A DNA stretch of 64,000 nucleotides, from contig CP126195.1 of the NCBI GenBank assembly GCA_030272155.1, positions 1,781,001 to 1,845,000 of the forward strand, in the 5' to 3' direction. This DNA comes from Tetradesmus obliquus (taxonomy: Eukaryota; Chlorophyta; Chlorophyceae; Sphaeropleales; Scenedesmaceae). Both the position numbers and the translations under genes were made by a program. Positions within the stretch are counted from its first letter, which is position 1, and every line of letters starts with the position of its first letter. This document shows positions 1-12,935 of the stretch, piece by piece. The notes under the pieces were generated by a model, which was not told the DNA's origin, did not search any database, and saw only the letters and a list, made by a program, of their open reading frames with translations.

Positions 1-125
1 CGATTGGAGCAACAGCATGCCAGGCGTACAGCTAGGGCAATCATGCACCACAGCAAAGCCATTTCATAACCACCACTCACAAAACTCCGCCTTGCCTTGC
101 TCTTCCTCTCCATTTCTACACGCAG

Positions 126-1415
126 CCAAGCCAACCACCACCCCATCGCCATCACCATCACCATCACCAGTTGCAGCAGCAACCGCCGCAGCATCGCCTT
201 CACCAGCTGCAGCAATCGCAGCAGCACCAGCGCCCATCGACGGCTGCACCCCTCTTGCAGGATTCTCCGCAGGCTTTGAGCCCAACCAGTGGGCCCCCTT
301 TGGCCTCAAGCTTCAAGGCAGCGGCAAGGGCTTTGCCATGATTCCAAGCAGCAGCGACAATGCAGCAACAGGGCAGTCTGGCGCAACAGTCACAGTCACA
401 CAGCCAGGGTCGGCACTGTGGCATGTGCAGCTGTCCTCTGCGCCAACACGGCTGACAGCTGGCAAGTTTTACACGCTGCGCTACAGCGCCAAGAGCAGCG
501 CGGCCTCATCCATGCAGGTGGCATTGGTGTCTGACGCAACCTGGAAGGTGAGCAATCAAGCCAGAACTGTTCGTATTTGTAGCTTGCCTGGTAGCGAAAC
601 AGAATGACGCGATGTCAGTCACTTGTCGTTTGTATGTCTTTCTTTTGTCATTGTCGCTCACCCTGTCCTGCTGCTGCTGTCTTTTATGCTTGCAGGTATT
701 CTTTGCCGAGCAGCCCAAGACCACCCCCTCCTTTGCCACTCGCACCACCGTGGACCTCACCCCGCCAGTATCAGGCAGCTACCTGCTCAATTTCGATGTG
801 GGCCTGGCCCCAGTCAACACCACCTTTGCGTTTGATGACATCATGATCTGCGAGCAGTCCAAGCAGCTCAACACAGCGCCAAATTCAAATGCCAACTCAA
901 ACAACCCTAAGGGTCAGGATCCTGCCGGCGTGCTCAGGACGGATACCAGCACTGGATTTGAAAAAGATGCTCCACTGCTGTTCAGGGCGCAGGTGACTCC
1001 ACCAGCTGAAGCATCTGTCAACATGCAGCTGCAAAGCAGCGCCGCAGCATCAACTGGTGCGTCTGGCGCCGCTGTAACCGTCAATACACCAAGCGACCAG
1101 CCGTGGCATGTGCAACTCGCCGGCCCTGCTGTGCCGCTGGATGCATCCAAATCTTACACCGTTCAAATCTCGCTGCGGCAGTTTGGCAGCAGCAATTCAA
1201 ACAAGGGCAACGTCCTGCAAGTGAACTGGGTGCAGCCAGAGGTGTGGATCCCTACTGCACTCAGCTCCATCCAGCCAACTGCCAGCTACACAACATACAC
1301 GCTGCCGGCAATGTCCCCTCCAAGCAGCGGGCTGTTTTACCTGACGGTGGATATGGGGAGTGTGGCGGCCGGCACGACACTGTACTTTGATGATATTCGG
1401 GTGTTTGAGGCGTAG
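126..1415 (+). CDS. Carbohydrate-binding-module protein, 3' part (two CBM4/9-like modules)
   Basis: Two exons read in one frame: 126-547 (acceptor ..acgcag, donor GTGAGC) and 696-1415 (acceptor tgcttgcag). The stop is TAG at 1413-1415. The visible 380 residues open with a Pro/Ser/Ala-rich linker. Two beta-sandwich-like repeats follow. Both carry a GFE near the start, a WHVQL strand and a C-terminal FDDI strand, which is the pattern of carbohydrate-binding module family 4/9. The intron splits the first module. No catalytic domain is visible; it would lie in exons left of the window. Likely role (inference): binding polysaccharide in the wall or extracellular matrix as part of a secreted glycan-active enzyme or wall protein. 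A TGTAA poly(A)-type signal lies at 1533-1537. The 5' exon edge is less certain than the rest. Confidence 0.7.
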
Positions 1416-2941
1416 TGCATGCATTGTCTGCATTGCCTGCATGGCCTGCATTTGCATCAGTGTGCTGGTTTCGATATCGGGGTGAGCTGATTGACAATCA
1501 ATCCAGTGGGTTGATGATGGGTAGTTCCGGTTTGTAAGCGCTGTCGATCGCCAGCGTGGTTGTGACATGTGAGTGGGTCTGTGACTGTTATTTTCAGCAG
1601 GGACTTCATCCAGCGGAGTGACTGCTGCAGCATCAAACCTTGGATCTGTCCACATGCCAGCGGCTGCTGCTGCTGCTGCTGCTTTGGCTGTGGCTTATTG
1701 TTTCTCAGCATGATTGTTGGTGGCCATCTCTCTTCATCTGCTTCACACCTCTCTGCTATCCCCCTCTTCTTTTACGCCCACTGCAACACGTGGGCGGGGA
1801 CTCCCCAGAAGCGTATCCTCAGGTGCTCTGCGCATCAATGCATGTCACTTGTTTGGCGCATCACCTCCTTTGGCCTCTGCAGGCTAATCCTTTGTGTTTT
1901 CACCTCTTCCCTTGCTTTGCGCTGGTCGAGCGACCTTCAGTTTCCAGTACAAGTACAAGTTTTACATGCGTTGGTGTGCTTCTGGTTCAGTGCCTTGGGC
2001 GTGCAGCATGTGTCTCAATTCTGTGCTCTTGCTCTGGATGCAGCTTGTGTATGTCAAGCCTTGACTTTTGTCCGTTTGGGGTCCGACCCCAAGTCGCACA
2101 CCCAGTGTGTTGAAGGCCATTGTTGCGATCTTGACTCAGCCTGTAACTGGTCAATGCTTTGACAGCGTTTATCTGAGCTCTTGCATCAAGGCTGCGTTGC
2201 CAGAAAACATAATAAGCTGCTTCTTACGTAAGGATATCTATTTACAGCCAGGACTCATCATCAACCCTCGACTTCAGTGTAACCAACCTCCACATGGTGC
2301 TTTTACCTTTTAAAGGTGCATCATTATCTTGCAAGCATGACGCAGCACTTATGCTAGCCCTAATTGAAAAAGCACCAGCAGCAATCATAATAGGCCTCAA
2401 TGCAAGCCACAATGTTACCATTTAGCATTGCAAAAGCAGTGATCACATTCATGAATGCTCAGCTGTGCCAAACACCCTGCCTGCCTGCCTGCCTGGTCGC
2501 CTGCCCGCATGCCTGCCTGTCCGCACACAAACAGCCAAAATACAAGCCAGCAGCAGCCCTTTCATCCTGTCGGTTTGCCAGCCTGCCTGCCTGCATGCAT
2601 GCGTATCTGCATCAGCTGTCTGGCCAATAGTCTGTCAGTCAAAGCGTTTGTGACAATCGACTGCACAACCCCCCAGCACAAAACGGCTCTGCTAAAAAAA
2701 TTATGATGTCAGCAGTGCAACAGTCACCTGCCTACCTGGCAAATCAGCAGCTGCCATCACTGGTGGGTACAACTCAGAGTTTTGGCAAAACCATTGATCC
2801 AACTCAACTGTCTATCGTATCTGCCAGGCACAGCTTTTCCAGGCACTTTCTACCCACTGAGCATCTCCTTGATCTTTGACATAGACATATGCCAACACCA
2901 TTGATCCAACTCAACTGCCTGTCCCATCTGCCAGACACAGT
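1416..2941. other. Intergenic space between convergent genes
   Basis: This holds the 3' flanks of the CBM gene and the CCCH gene. I see no convincing exons; open frames here are low-complexity. A CCTG/CTGCC-rich microsatellite patch lies near 2476-2600. Confidence 0.5.
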
Positions 2942-4075
2942 CTACCAGTTGAGCATCTCTTTGATCTTCGACACCCGCAGCCCCACACACATGCCGCTCC
3001 CACTGCTGCTGCTGCTGCTGCTGGGGACCGCGTCCACCTCATAGTACGGGTCTGTTGCAAACAGCTCCCGCAGCAGGCCGCTGTACGGCAGCGGCTGCGC
3101 TGCTGCATCTGCGTCCGGTTGCTCCTGCCACAGCCGCTGCAGCACGTCCTCTGCAAAATGCAATCATTCAAATCCGGCAGCAGCAGGGACAACAGCAAGA
3201 TCAGCGTAACTCAGCGATCCTTCTTCACAATAATGAAAATGGATCAGCGGCTCAGTTTGGTCCGGCTGCTCTTGCCACAGCCGCTGCAGCACGTCCTCTG
3301 CAAATGCATTCAGCAGCAGCAGGGACATCGGCAGGATCAGTGTGACCATACGATTCTGGTTCAAGCAAAACAATGGGAATCATTTGCTGACTCGGACTCA
3401 GACTCAGGCTCAACTCGGAGCTGGGCCTGGCTGCTCCTGCCACAGCCGATGCAGCACGGACTCTGCAAATTGGCAAAAAGGACAGCAAAGAGACATTGTT
3501 CATCAGTGTCATCAGCACGAGTCACCTTCAACTGCCCCAGCCAGTGAGCAGATGGACGGCCCCAGCGGCTGCAGCCAAGCCAACCAGTGCCACGGATGTA
3601 ACACAAAACATAACACACCAAAGTAACAAGCCAAATGATACGAGCCATCCTCACCTGCCTCAGCCAGTGAGCAGCTGTACGGCCCCAACCACTGCAGCCC
3701 CGCAGCTGCCAACAACCCCATTGCCACACGTAGATATAACATATAACACCAAACTAACATGCCAAATAACATGAGCCGCCCTCACCTGCCTCAGCCAGTG
3801 AGCAGCTGTACGGCCCCAACGGCTGCAGCCCCGCCGCCGCTGCCGCCGCCCTGTCACCCTCAGACCAGCCATCTGCCCCAAGCACCGCATCGCTTGCAGC
3901 ACTGCTGTCCCACATGCAGCAGCGAGGGTTGGCCTGCGCCAGCAGATGCCTCGCCAGCCAGGTTTTAAGCATAGCCTCTGGGCAGCTGCAGTAGTCCCAC
4001 AGCCGGTCTAGGTGCATCACCAGGCGTGCATATGGGGCCGGCGTGTGGTGCGGCCAGCGCGCGGACATGCCGCCT

Positions 4076-4113
<38 letters not shown>

Positions 4114-7100
4114 TAGGTGGGCATGTTGCTGAGCGTGGACGTGTTCCAGTGTGCATGCATGGTCATGTGATGATACAACAGGAAAAGCCGGCAAGGAAAT
4201 TGCCGCTTGCCACTCACAACAAAACGGTGGAAAGGGCAAATGCAGGTGAGGGAGAGCAGGGCTGTTTGGGGCTTACCTGTGAGTGCGAAGCGCTCCGGCA
4301 CTGCGTAATGCTCCCGGTGGTGGTACACAACACTATCCTCTCTCCATACAACTGGGAGACAGCAGATGGTGCAATACAGGAAAAGTGATGTTCACATAAA
4401 GGCTGTGGGGCTTACCTGTGAGTGCGAAGCGCTCCGGCACCGCGTAGTGCTCCGGGTGGTGGTACACGCAGCCCCTCTTGAACTTACACTCGCCTGCAGG
4501 CAGCAGCGGGTACAGCAGGCACAGTGGGTACACATAGCAGAGGCAGCTGCAGCAGCCAGTCACAGCAGGTAACAGCTCTGCTGCTGGAAGTGCATGCTGA
4601 CCATGTGCATGCAACGCTGGATTCAAGCACTTGAAACGTAAAAGCACCCTGCAATTGTCAGGTTTCAGCAGAAGCAGCAGAAACAACACAGCCCCCAAGA
4701 CACAGAACAGTGAGGCATGTGGCAGGTGGTGCATTATCACGAAACACACTAGAAACCTGGCGCCAAGCCACCCACCAGAGTACAGGTAGTAAGGGCAGTT
4801 GGCTGCTCCAGGCCTGGTGGGGTAACCCCCAGGCAGTGAGCCTGTCGGCAGCAGCAGCAGCAGCAGCAGCACCAGCAGCAGCACTGTCAGGCACTGTTAG
4901 ATGGCTTGCACAACAGCCAGCAGCCTATTTTAGCTGGTATGCATCAATCTGTCAGAACCAGGTGCCGCATCTCAGGCCTGCAGGCTGCCGTAGCAACGAT
5001 GGTTCGGCATACAGAGCAAAATTTGGGCCAGGATTGCAGCAGTACAATACAAACCAATGTTCCTACTGCTGCTGCTGCTGCCGTACCTGTTATAGGGTAA
5101 GCAAAGCCCTGCAGGGCACCAGCCTTCTGCTGCTGCTGCTGCTGCTGTTGTAACGGTTGCTGCGCTATGAAAGTGCGCATGCGCTCCAGCAGCTGCTGCT
5201 GCTGCTCAGGTGTGCGCGGGTAAGGCCACCCTCCTGCTGCCTCTGCCGCTGCTGCTAAGGATGTTGACTCAGCTGCTGCTGCTGCAGCTGCTGCATTTGT
5301 TGTCCGGGCTGCGGGTCCTGCGTGTGGTGCTTGCACAGCCGCCGGGACCGGCTGCTGCTGCTGCTGCTGGGGTGCTGCTGTTGTGCTGGCTATGCTGCCA
5401 CCTGCAGCGCAAGCAACACACAGGGAGATGTCAGCTAAACGGCGACCGGGGTAAGAACGCGGCGACACCAGCAGCAGCAGCAGCAGCAGCAGCAATTGTG
5501 CTGGGTGCACTGCTGCCTGCTACACACCACGCACATGACGCATATCAGCGGGCAGGCCTCTACAAAGCTGCAGCTGAAGGAATGCTGCCATGCTGCACAT
5601 GCAGTGCCGCGCAGCAGATCCACCTCAACCCTACACCCCAAAACAACACCCCCACGGCTGCTGCACCTGCTGCTGGCGTGTGATAACGGCAGCCCGGCCC
5701 AGCAGTGCAGAAGCCGCGGGTTTGCAGCATGAAGAGATCGGCTGTTGAACACCCCGCACATGACGCATATCAGCGGCCAGGCCGCACCTGCTGCTGGCGT
5801 GTGGTCGTAAGGGCAGCCCGGCCCAGCAGTGCAGAAGCCGCGGGTTTGCAGCATGAAGCAGCCAGGCTGGCCAGGCCTGATGGGGCCAGCAGACGGTGGC
5901 CGCACCGGCTGCTGCTGCTGCTGCTGAGTTGGTGGCGGCTGGAAAGGCAGCGGCGGCGGCGGCTGAGTTGGCGGATGCTGGAAGGGCGGCGGCGGCTGGA
6001 AGGGCGGCAGCGGCTGCTGCTGCTGCTGCTGCTGGGGTGGCAACTGCTGGAAGGGCGGCGGCTGCTGGAAGGGTGGCGGCAGCTGCTGCTGCTGCTGCTG
6101 CTGGAATGGTGGCGGCTGCTGAAAGGGTGGCGGCTGCTGAATCTGCTGTGCTTGTTGGAAGTACTGCTGCTGTGGAAACACAAACGCTGGTGGCAGCGCC
6201 ACAGGCTGCTGCTGCTGCTGGTAGGGCTGATGCTGCTGCTGATAGTGATGTTGCTGGTTCGGCAATGCTGCTGCATGGTGTGCTGAGCCATTGCTGCTTG
6301 TAGCTCCTCCGCCGCTGCTGCTATGTGCGCTGCCGCCTCCGCTGTAGTATGGCAGTATATCTTTGGGGTCTTTCACTGCAGAATTCGTGGCAGCAAACAG
6401 AGCATGTCAGCTGATACTGAGCCAGCTCAAATTAAAAGCAAAATCAAAGGCAGATGTGGTGTAGTAAACTGAGAATCAAGCAGAGAGCAAATCGCACTAC
6501 AGCAGAAGCAGAACAATGTCAAACACGACATTCCCTCTGCGCAGCACTGCTGCATGCAACTGTGTCAGAAGCGCACTGTCTGATTGATGGGCAACGCAGG
6601 TTGTGTCTTAGCTTCTACTCCCACACCCAGCTGCATCCCTCCAGATGTCAGCGTGAACTTCACGCCCCGGTGCAGTGAACTCACCCTGACCTCTCACCGG
6701 GAACATGTTTTCCAAAGTGAAATTGCATTTTGCATGTGAGCATACTCTAAGACTGATGCTCTCACCTGGGTGGTTGAACACGCAGTTCTTGCCGTAGCCA
6801 CATGTTTGATTCCTTGCAAAATAGGTGCAGCAGCGCTGCGCAGGCCGGATCGGATGCTTGCCGAATGCATAGCCCACCGGGGGCGGCAGCTCTGCTACTA
6901 GGATGCCTGCAGGCGGCACGCATGGCGCGTGAGCAGAGGGGTGAATGTTTTTGTAGAACTTGGGTGGAGCAGTGTTGTGGATGCGCGCTGGCATGGCGGG
7001 GTAACGTGCTGCCATGAGGAGAGGCAGGTGCAGACGGTGCATGCTGTTGCACGATACATGCATGTGTTGTGTTGGGCTCTCTTGCTGTGTGTTTGTAAAA

Positions 7101-8770
7101 TCACCTCTTGATGTATGTGTTTAAAAGCACCTCTTGCTATGTGTAAAAACACAAAAGTGCTGAACTGCTGAAATGTGCTTACCAGTTGATGTTGCCGCCT
7201 TGGCCTGTTGCACCAAGGCTTCCACATTCAGGTGTATGGCCAGGTTGCTGCCAGAAGTGCCCTGCGCAGAGCAGCACACAGCAAGTCAAACACAGTTTGG
7301 TGTGCAGCTGGGCGACCCTTTGACATGCAGCTGACTGATGGAAGTATGTGGTCTAAATACACAAGCCAAAACGGGGTGAAACCGTGTATCACTGGCCAGA
7401 TGTACACAAATGCACAGCTGCATGCAGCAGACTGCTGGCAATCATATATGCCCTTTGGGCTGTGAATGACAGCTTTCAGCCCATGCCTTCTGTGCTCTGA
7501 TCCAGCGCAGCTGCGCATTGTACTGGCGCCCCGCTCTGGTTGACCTTCCTGCCTCTGCATGTTGTGCTGTCAGCAGTTGTCAATTTTCCAGTTTCTGTCA
7601 AGGGCATGTTGCATGTGGTGGGTGTCGCAGCGCTGGTTTCTCAGCTCTTTCCTCCGTGCTGCATGTTTCTGTCCTTGTCAGCAGTGAGGATTGCAGAAGC
7701 AGCAGAGCCCTAGTTTGCCTTAGTTTGCCTTAGTTTGCTTTGATTTGCCTGTCGGTCGTACACCGCGTCAGTTATGCATGCTCCTGCTTGCTGCAGTCTG
7801 GTGAGTACAGCAGTGCCTTGATGCAATCATGCCAGACATTTATGGTGAGCAGCACCTTTGTGCACCCCGCTTGCTGTTTGGACCATGCTTGTCCTTCCCT
7901 GTGCGCTTTCTGCCTGGTGCGTGGAGCACATGCTGCTTTTCGTGCTGCATTTCGCACTTGCTGCCCTGCATGTACATGTTCGTTTATGGGGAGATAGGGG
8001 CTGCGAGACGCCTCTGGGGTTTTCTTTGGTGGCGTCTTGTGGCTTGCTATCGAGTTCATACGATATGTGAGCTGAAAGTAGGGCAAGTGACTCACTCTCG
8101 GGTGATAGCTTGCCTTCTCCTGTAACAAGCCTCTCTCCCATGCCTGCAGCAGTGCTGTGTCACCAAAATCTGCCTGCCAGATGTTCAAACATGCACAGCT
8201 GCATGCAGCGGACTGCTGGCAGTTGTATATGCCCTCAGGGCTGTCACTGTTAACAGCTTTTAGCTCACGCCTGCCGTAGGCCAGCCTTTCCTGCAAGTGT
8301 TCACCTGCTTACCTGGACATTTAGGCAGCTGCAGTTCTGCAGTAGCTGGTTCAGCGCTGCTGGAGTTGTCGGCAAGCCTTCCACAAGTTGTGCTGCTTCA
8401 GATACTTTTAGCGTGGCGCCATCTATGTCAACCAAGTGCTCACACAGATCTCGCAGCATGCGAGATGGCCTGTCATTGCCACTGAACGTGAGCCTGGATG
8501 CAGGGAGTTGAGCGTGAGAGGAGAAAGCCTGTCAGCACGGTGGGTGATGGCACTAGGCCGCTGATCTGGGTGCTGCTGTGGCAGCAAAGCAGCAGCAGGT
8601 TGACTTTGTGCTGATGGCAGCAACGCTTCTCAGGCGCAAAAGCGTTTCCAACTACAGCAAACTATATGAAAAGCGCACTGGATTGTTGTGGGTGGTCACG
8701 GAAAGTGGTAAACTCACCGGGCTGCCTTGTGCAGGGAGCGATTCTCCTGGCTGTACTGCTGCGAAGCCAT
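2942..8770 (-). CDS. CCCH zinc-finger protein, three C3H fingers
   Basis: Ten exons join without a phase conflict: 8718-8770, 8313-8493, 7183-7261, 6766-6906, 5788-6375, 5087-5401, 4776-4841, 4416-4493, 3786-4073 and 2942-3150, giving 665 residues from ATG 8770 to TAG 2942. Three fingers of the form C-x8-C-x5-C-x3-H are seen at about residues 131-150, 324-343 and 468-487. The third is split by an intron after CPYYLYSG and resembles plant ZFN-type fingers (RPG..CPYYL..G.CKF...C.YHHP). Between them lie long Gln/Pro and Ala-rich stretches. The C-terminal region (LWDYCSCPEAM, LQRLWQEQP, ending SKIKEMLNW) is not a domain I recognise. Proteins with such fingers usually bind RNA and act in mRNA turnover or processing; that role is inferred. 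Degenerate copies of the edges of exons 4, 7, 8 and 9 lie in the adjoining introns. Confidence 0.85.
3240..3705 (-). repeat. Exon-edge echoes in the last CCCH intron
   Basis: Copies of the 3' edge of exon 8 with its donor lie at about 3508-3577 and 3602-3705; the second also repeats intron flank, with a unit of about 133 bp. Copies of the 5' edge of exon 9 with its acceptor lie at about 3245-3305 and 3411-3475. None forms a complete exon. Confidence 0.8.
4264..4330 (-). repeat. Echo of CCCH exon 7, 3' half
   Basis: This near copy of the end of exon 7 (HYAVPERFALTG plus donor GTAAGC) lies just downstream of the real exon at 4416-4493. It lacks a matching acceptor and the finger cysteines. A similar copy of the end of exon 4 (QTRGFCTAGPGC) lies near 5655-5735. 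Confidence 0.8.
7400..8270. repeat. Direct repeat pair with palindromic core in a CCCH intron
   Basis: Two copies of about 80 bp lie at about 7405-7485 and 8186-8268, both inside the intron between 7262 and 8312. Each holds GCTGCATGCAGC, a perfect palindrome, followed by TGCTGGCA and a TATATGCCCT stretch. They match no exon edge of this gene, so they differ from the exon-edge echoes. Confidence 0.6.
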
Positions 8771-9204
8771 TTCAGTGCATTCGTAACTCACGTAAAAGCA
8801 CTCTTATCACTTGCATAATGGCGAAATCCATGAACGCTCAAGGATGTGGGTTGGTAATGCAGCCGTCGAGGCATACATTACGTCAATGCAGAACAGGCGA
8901 GGCTGTTACCACCACTGCACAATACAAAAGGGTCTTCTGCATTTGGTGCAACGCGTGAGTTAGGATTGGCGGTATGAGTGTTATCCAAGGTATTGCACAA
9001 CTGTCAACAATCGCCTTCTGTCACTGAGCAGGCTGATGCCCCATACAGGTGAACGAGGATCCTGGTATCCACAGCCTTTGTTACTAACGTTGTGTCTATC
9101 AGCGTCGCGGCAAACACGATCACCAACAGCAGCAGTAGCGGGACAGCAGCAGGAATTGTTCGACACCTCCCTGCAAAGGACAGTTTTGCCCAGATCCAGC
9201 AGCC
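8771..9204. promoter_or_regulatory. Divergent promoter region CCCH / HVA22-like
   Basis: The 434 bp between the two start codons must hold both 5' UTRs and promoters. I see no clear TATA box or other named motif. Confidence 0.4.
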
Positions 9205-10147
9205 ATGGCTGTCGCGGATATCCTCACGGTGATGTACACCATGACGTACAGCTTCATCGCCTACGCCTTGCCTGGTGAGGTGCCTGCTGCTTGAGCACAC
9301 GCTTGTCAATCATTGTGCATGCTGTCTGCAGATGCATAGCAGCAGGCCTTTCCCATGCAGCAATCACATATGAGGTAGAACATTTGATAGCTGCACAGCT
9401 GGAAATACATCACCCGCCCGCCACGCATGAGGCTTGTCATTTCCACAATGCGCGTCCGTAGCTCAGCCAGGCTGGCGCATACAGATCTCTTCATGTCTGC
9501 TCACGACCAGCTTTGATCACCATCATCAGAAGCATCTGCCTGCAGCCTGCTGCAGTATTAAGCATAGATCTTTGGTGCCAGTGTGCACAGAGTGGCTGTC
9601 ATTGTGGGACCCCATTAGCACCTATGCCGCCTTCTGCCAGTGTTTGGTACCAATGCCTGGTGTGGGCCACTTCTGCAGTGTAGATAAAGCAGCACTGTCA
9701 CGCAAATGAAACCGTTTGATACGCACCGGCATCAATTAGCTTGATACACTCCGCCAAGCAAAGGGGTGGGTTCCCTCATCAGGTGTGTGTACTGCTGAAC
9801 AGCTGTGCAGGCTCTTGATTAGGATTCCCTGTTCCTTTGCTCGCCGACACACCACACCACCTGCCTGGTGCTCTCACACATGCCCATGCAAGCTACTGCT
9901 GCTGCTGCTGCCATTGCTGCTGCTGCTGCTGCTGCTACCGCGGCCACCAACAGCCTATGTTGCATTGCAGTACCTGGAGCAAGGCGAGCCTGACACGTGC
10001 CGGCCTCACCTGCTGTTGCTGCTGTTGCTGCTTCTGCCACCTGCCACCTGCCACAGCCAATCTTACCTGCAAAAATGGAGAAAACCCTGGCGCACAAGGG
10101 GGATGCACACGTACCGGTCTCACTTGCTGCTGCTGCTGCTGCTTTCC

Positions 10148-10189
<42 letters not shown>

Positions 10190-10252
10190 CCAACAGCCTA
10201 CCTCACCTACAAGGCCCTGGCGCACCAGGGAGATGTGGACGTGCTGGTGTCA

Positions 10253-10286
<34 letters not shown>

Positions 10287-10389
10287 CCACCTTCCACAGC
10301 CTACCTCACCTACAAGGCCCTCGCTCACAAGGGAGATGTGGACCCGCTGGTCTCACCTGCTGCTTTTCCTGCTGCTGCTGATGCTGCTG

Positions 10390-10424
<35 letters not shown>

Positions 10425-11267
10425 ACCTTTACCTCCGCTGCTGCTGCCGCCAACAGCCTACCTCACCTACAAGGCCCTCGCTCACAAGGGAGATGTGGAT
10501 GTGCGCAACTGGGCCGTCTACTGGACCATCTTGGCAGTCGTCTCCTGCTGCCACCGCGCATTGGATTGCGTGCTGTGCTGGCTCCCTTTTTACTATCTGC
10601 TCAAGCTGGGCTTCCTGCTGGCGCTGTGGCACCCAAACACGCAGCTTGCGCTGTGGCTGTATGACAGGAGCGTGGGGCCGCTGCTGGGCAGCTGGGAGGT
10701 AAGCTTAACAAGATTTCATGCTGGGTAACAAGCTGCGGTGCATGTGTGGACGAAATCGGTTACTGTGGCACAGCAGCAGGCATATCCTGCCGAGTGCACC
10801 GTTGCTTGCCAATTGCCTCACTGACACAGCCTCCTCCCCTGCTACCGCTGCCGCTGCTCATCTTCATGCGTCTGTACTCATTTGTATCTGCTGCCGTGAC
10901 TGCTGCTGCCGCTGCTGCTGCTCCTGCTGCTGCTGCTGCTGCTGCTGCGCAGGCCGACATCGACAGTCTTTGGCGTGACGCATGGACTGCTGCCGTTGAC
11001 ACAGCACAGCACCAGGCCCTGGCTGCCAAGGCCAGCCTGCAGCGCATCTCAGGCAAGGCCTCAGTTATGCTCAGCCAGGCCATGCACGCACAGCAGAGCA
11101 AGCTGCAGCAGCAGCAGCGCACGTCTGGGCCTGGCAGCCCCTCTACACCTGTCGGTGCGTATGCTACACCTGGCGGTGCATCGTATGCTGGCAGCAGCGC
11201 TGCTGGTGGTATGGGTGGCATGGCAACAGCTGGTGGGTCACCCGGGCGCGGCTTGCACACCGAGTGA
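9205..11267 (+). CDS. HVA22/REEP (TB2/DP1) family protein
   Basis: Three exons, 9205-9274, 10457-10698 and 10953-11267, join in phase to 208 residues. The N-terminal exon encodes a membrane segment (TMTYSFIAYALP). Exon 2 carries the TB2/DP1/HVA22 core: YLTYKAL, NWAVYWTILAVV, LDCVLCWLPFYYLLKLGFLLALW and a YDRSVGPLL end. In this family the core forms hairpins that curve the endoplasmic reticulum membrane. Exon 3 is an Ala/Gln- and Gly-rich cytosolic tail without a domain. Intron 1 (1.2 kb) is filled with copies of the start of exon 2. The exon sizes (70 bp, then a phase-1 acceptor) match the paralogue at 22915-24470. Confidence 0.88.
9945..10360 (+). repeat. Echo array of HVA22-like exon 2 start
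   Basis: About four copies of the 5' edge of exon 2 (CAACAG acceptor, CCTACCTCACCTACAAGGCC, up to GATGTGGAC) lie at about 9945-10010, 10044-10115, 10193-10250 and 10298-10355. Each is preceded by a sense (CTG)n run. Divergence rises with distance from the true exon at 10457: the nearest copy is almost identical and the farthest barely recognisable. Confidence 0.85.

Positions 11268-12935
<1,668 letters not shown>

Noticed and set aside
16-125. Start of the CBM gene at ATG 17
   Set aside because: The stretch ends in a good acceptor at 125 and does not look like a signal peptide; the true start is probably left of the window.
9306-9494. Minus-strand frame MKRSVCASLAELRTRIVEMTS as a nested gene
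   Set aside because: Lies in an intron of the HVA22-like gene; no homology and no consistent splice partners.
9819-10664. Long poly-Leu, poly-Cys, poly-Ala and poly-Gln open frames here and throughout
   Set aside because: Translations of (CAG)n/(CTG)n tracts in all frames; they overlap introns whose exons join in phase in other frames.
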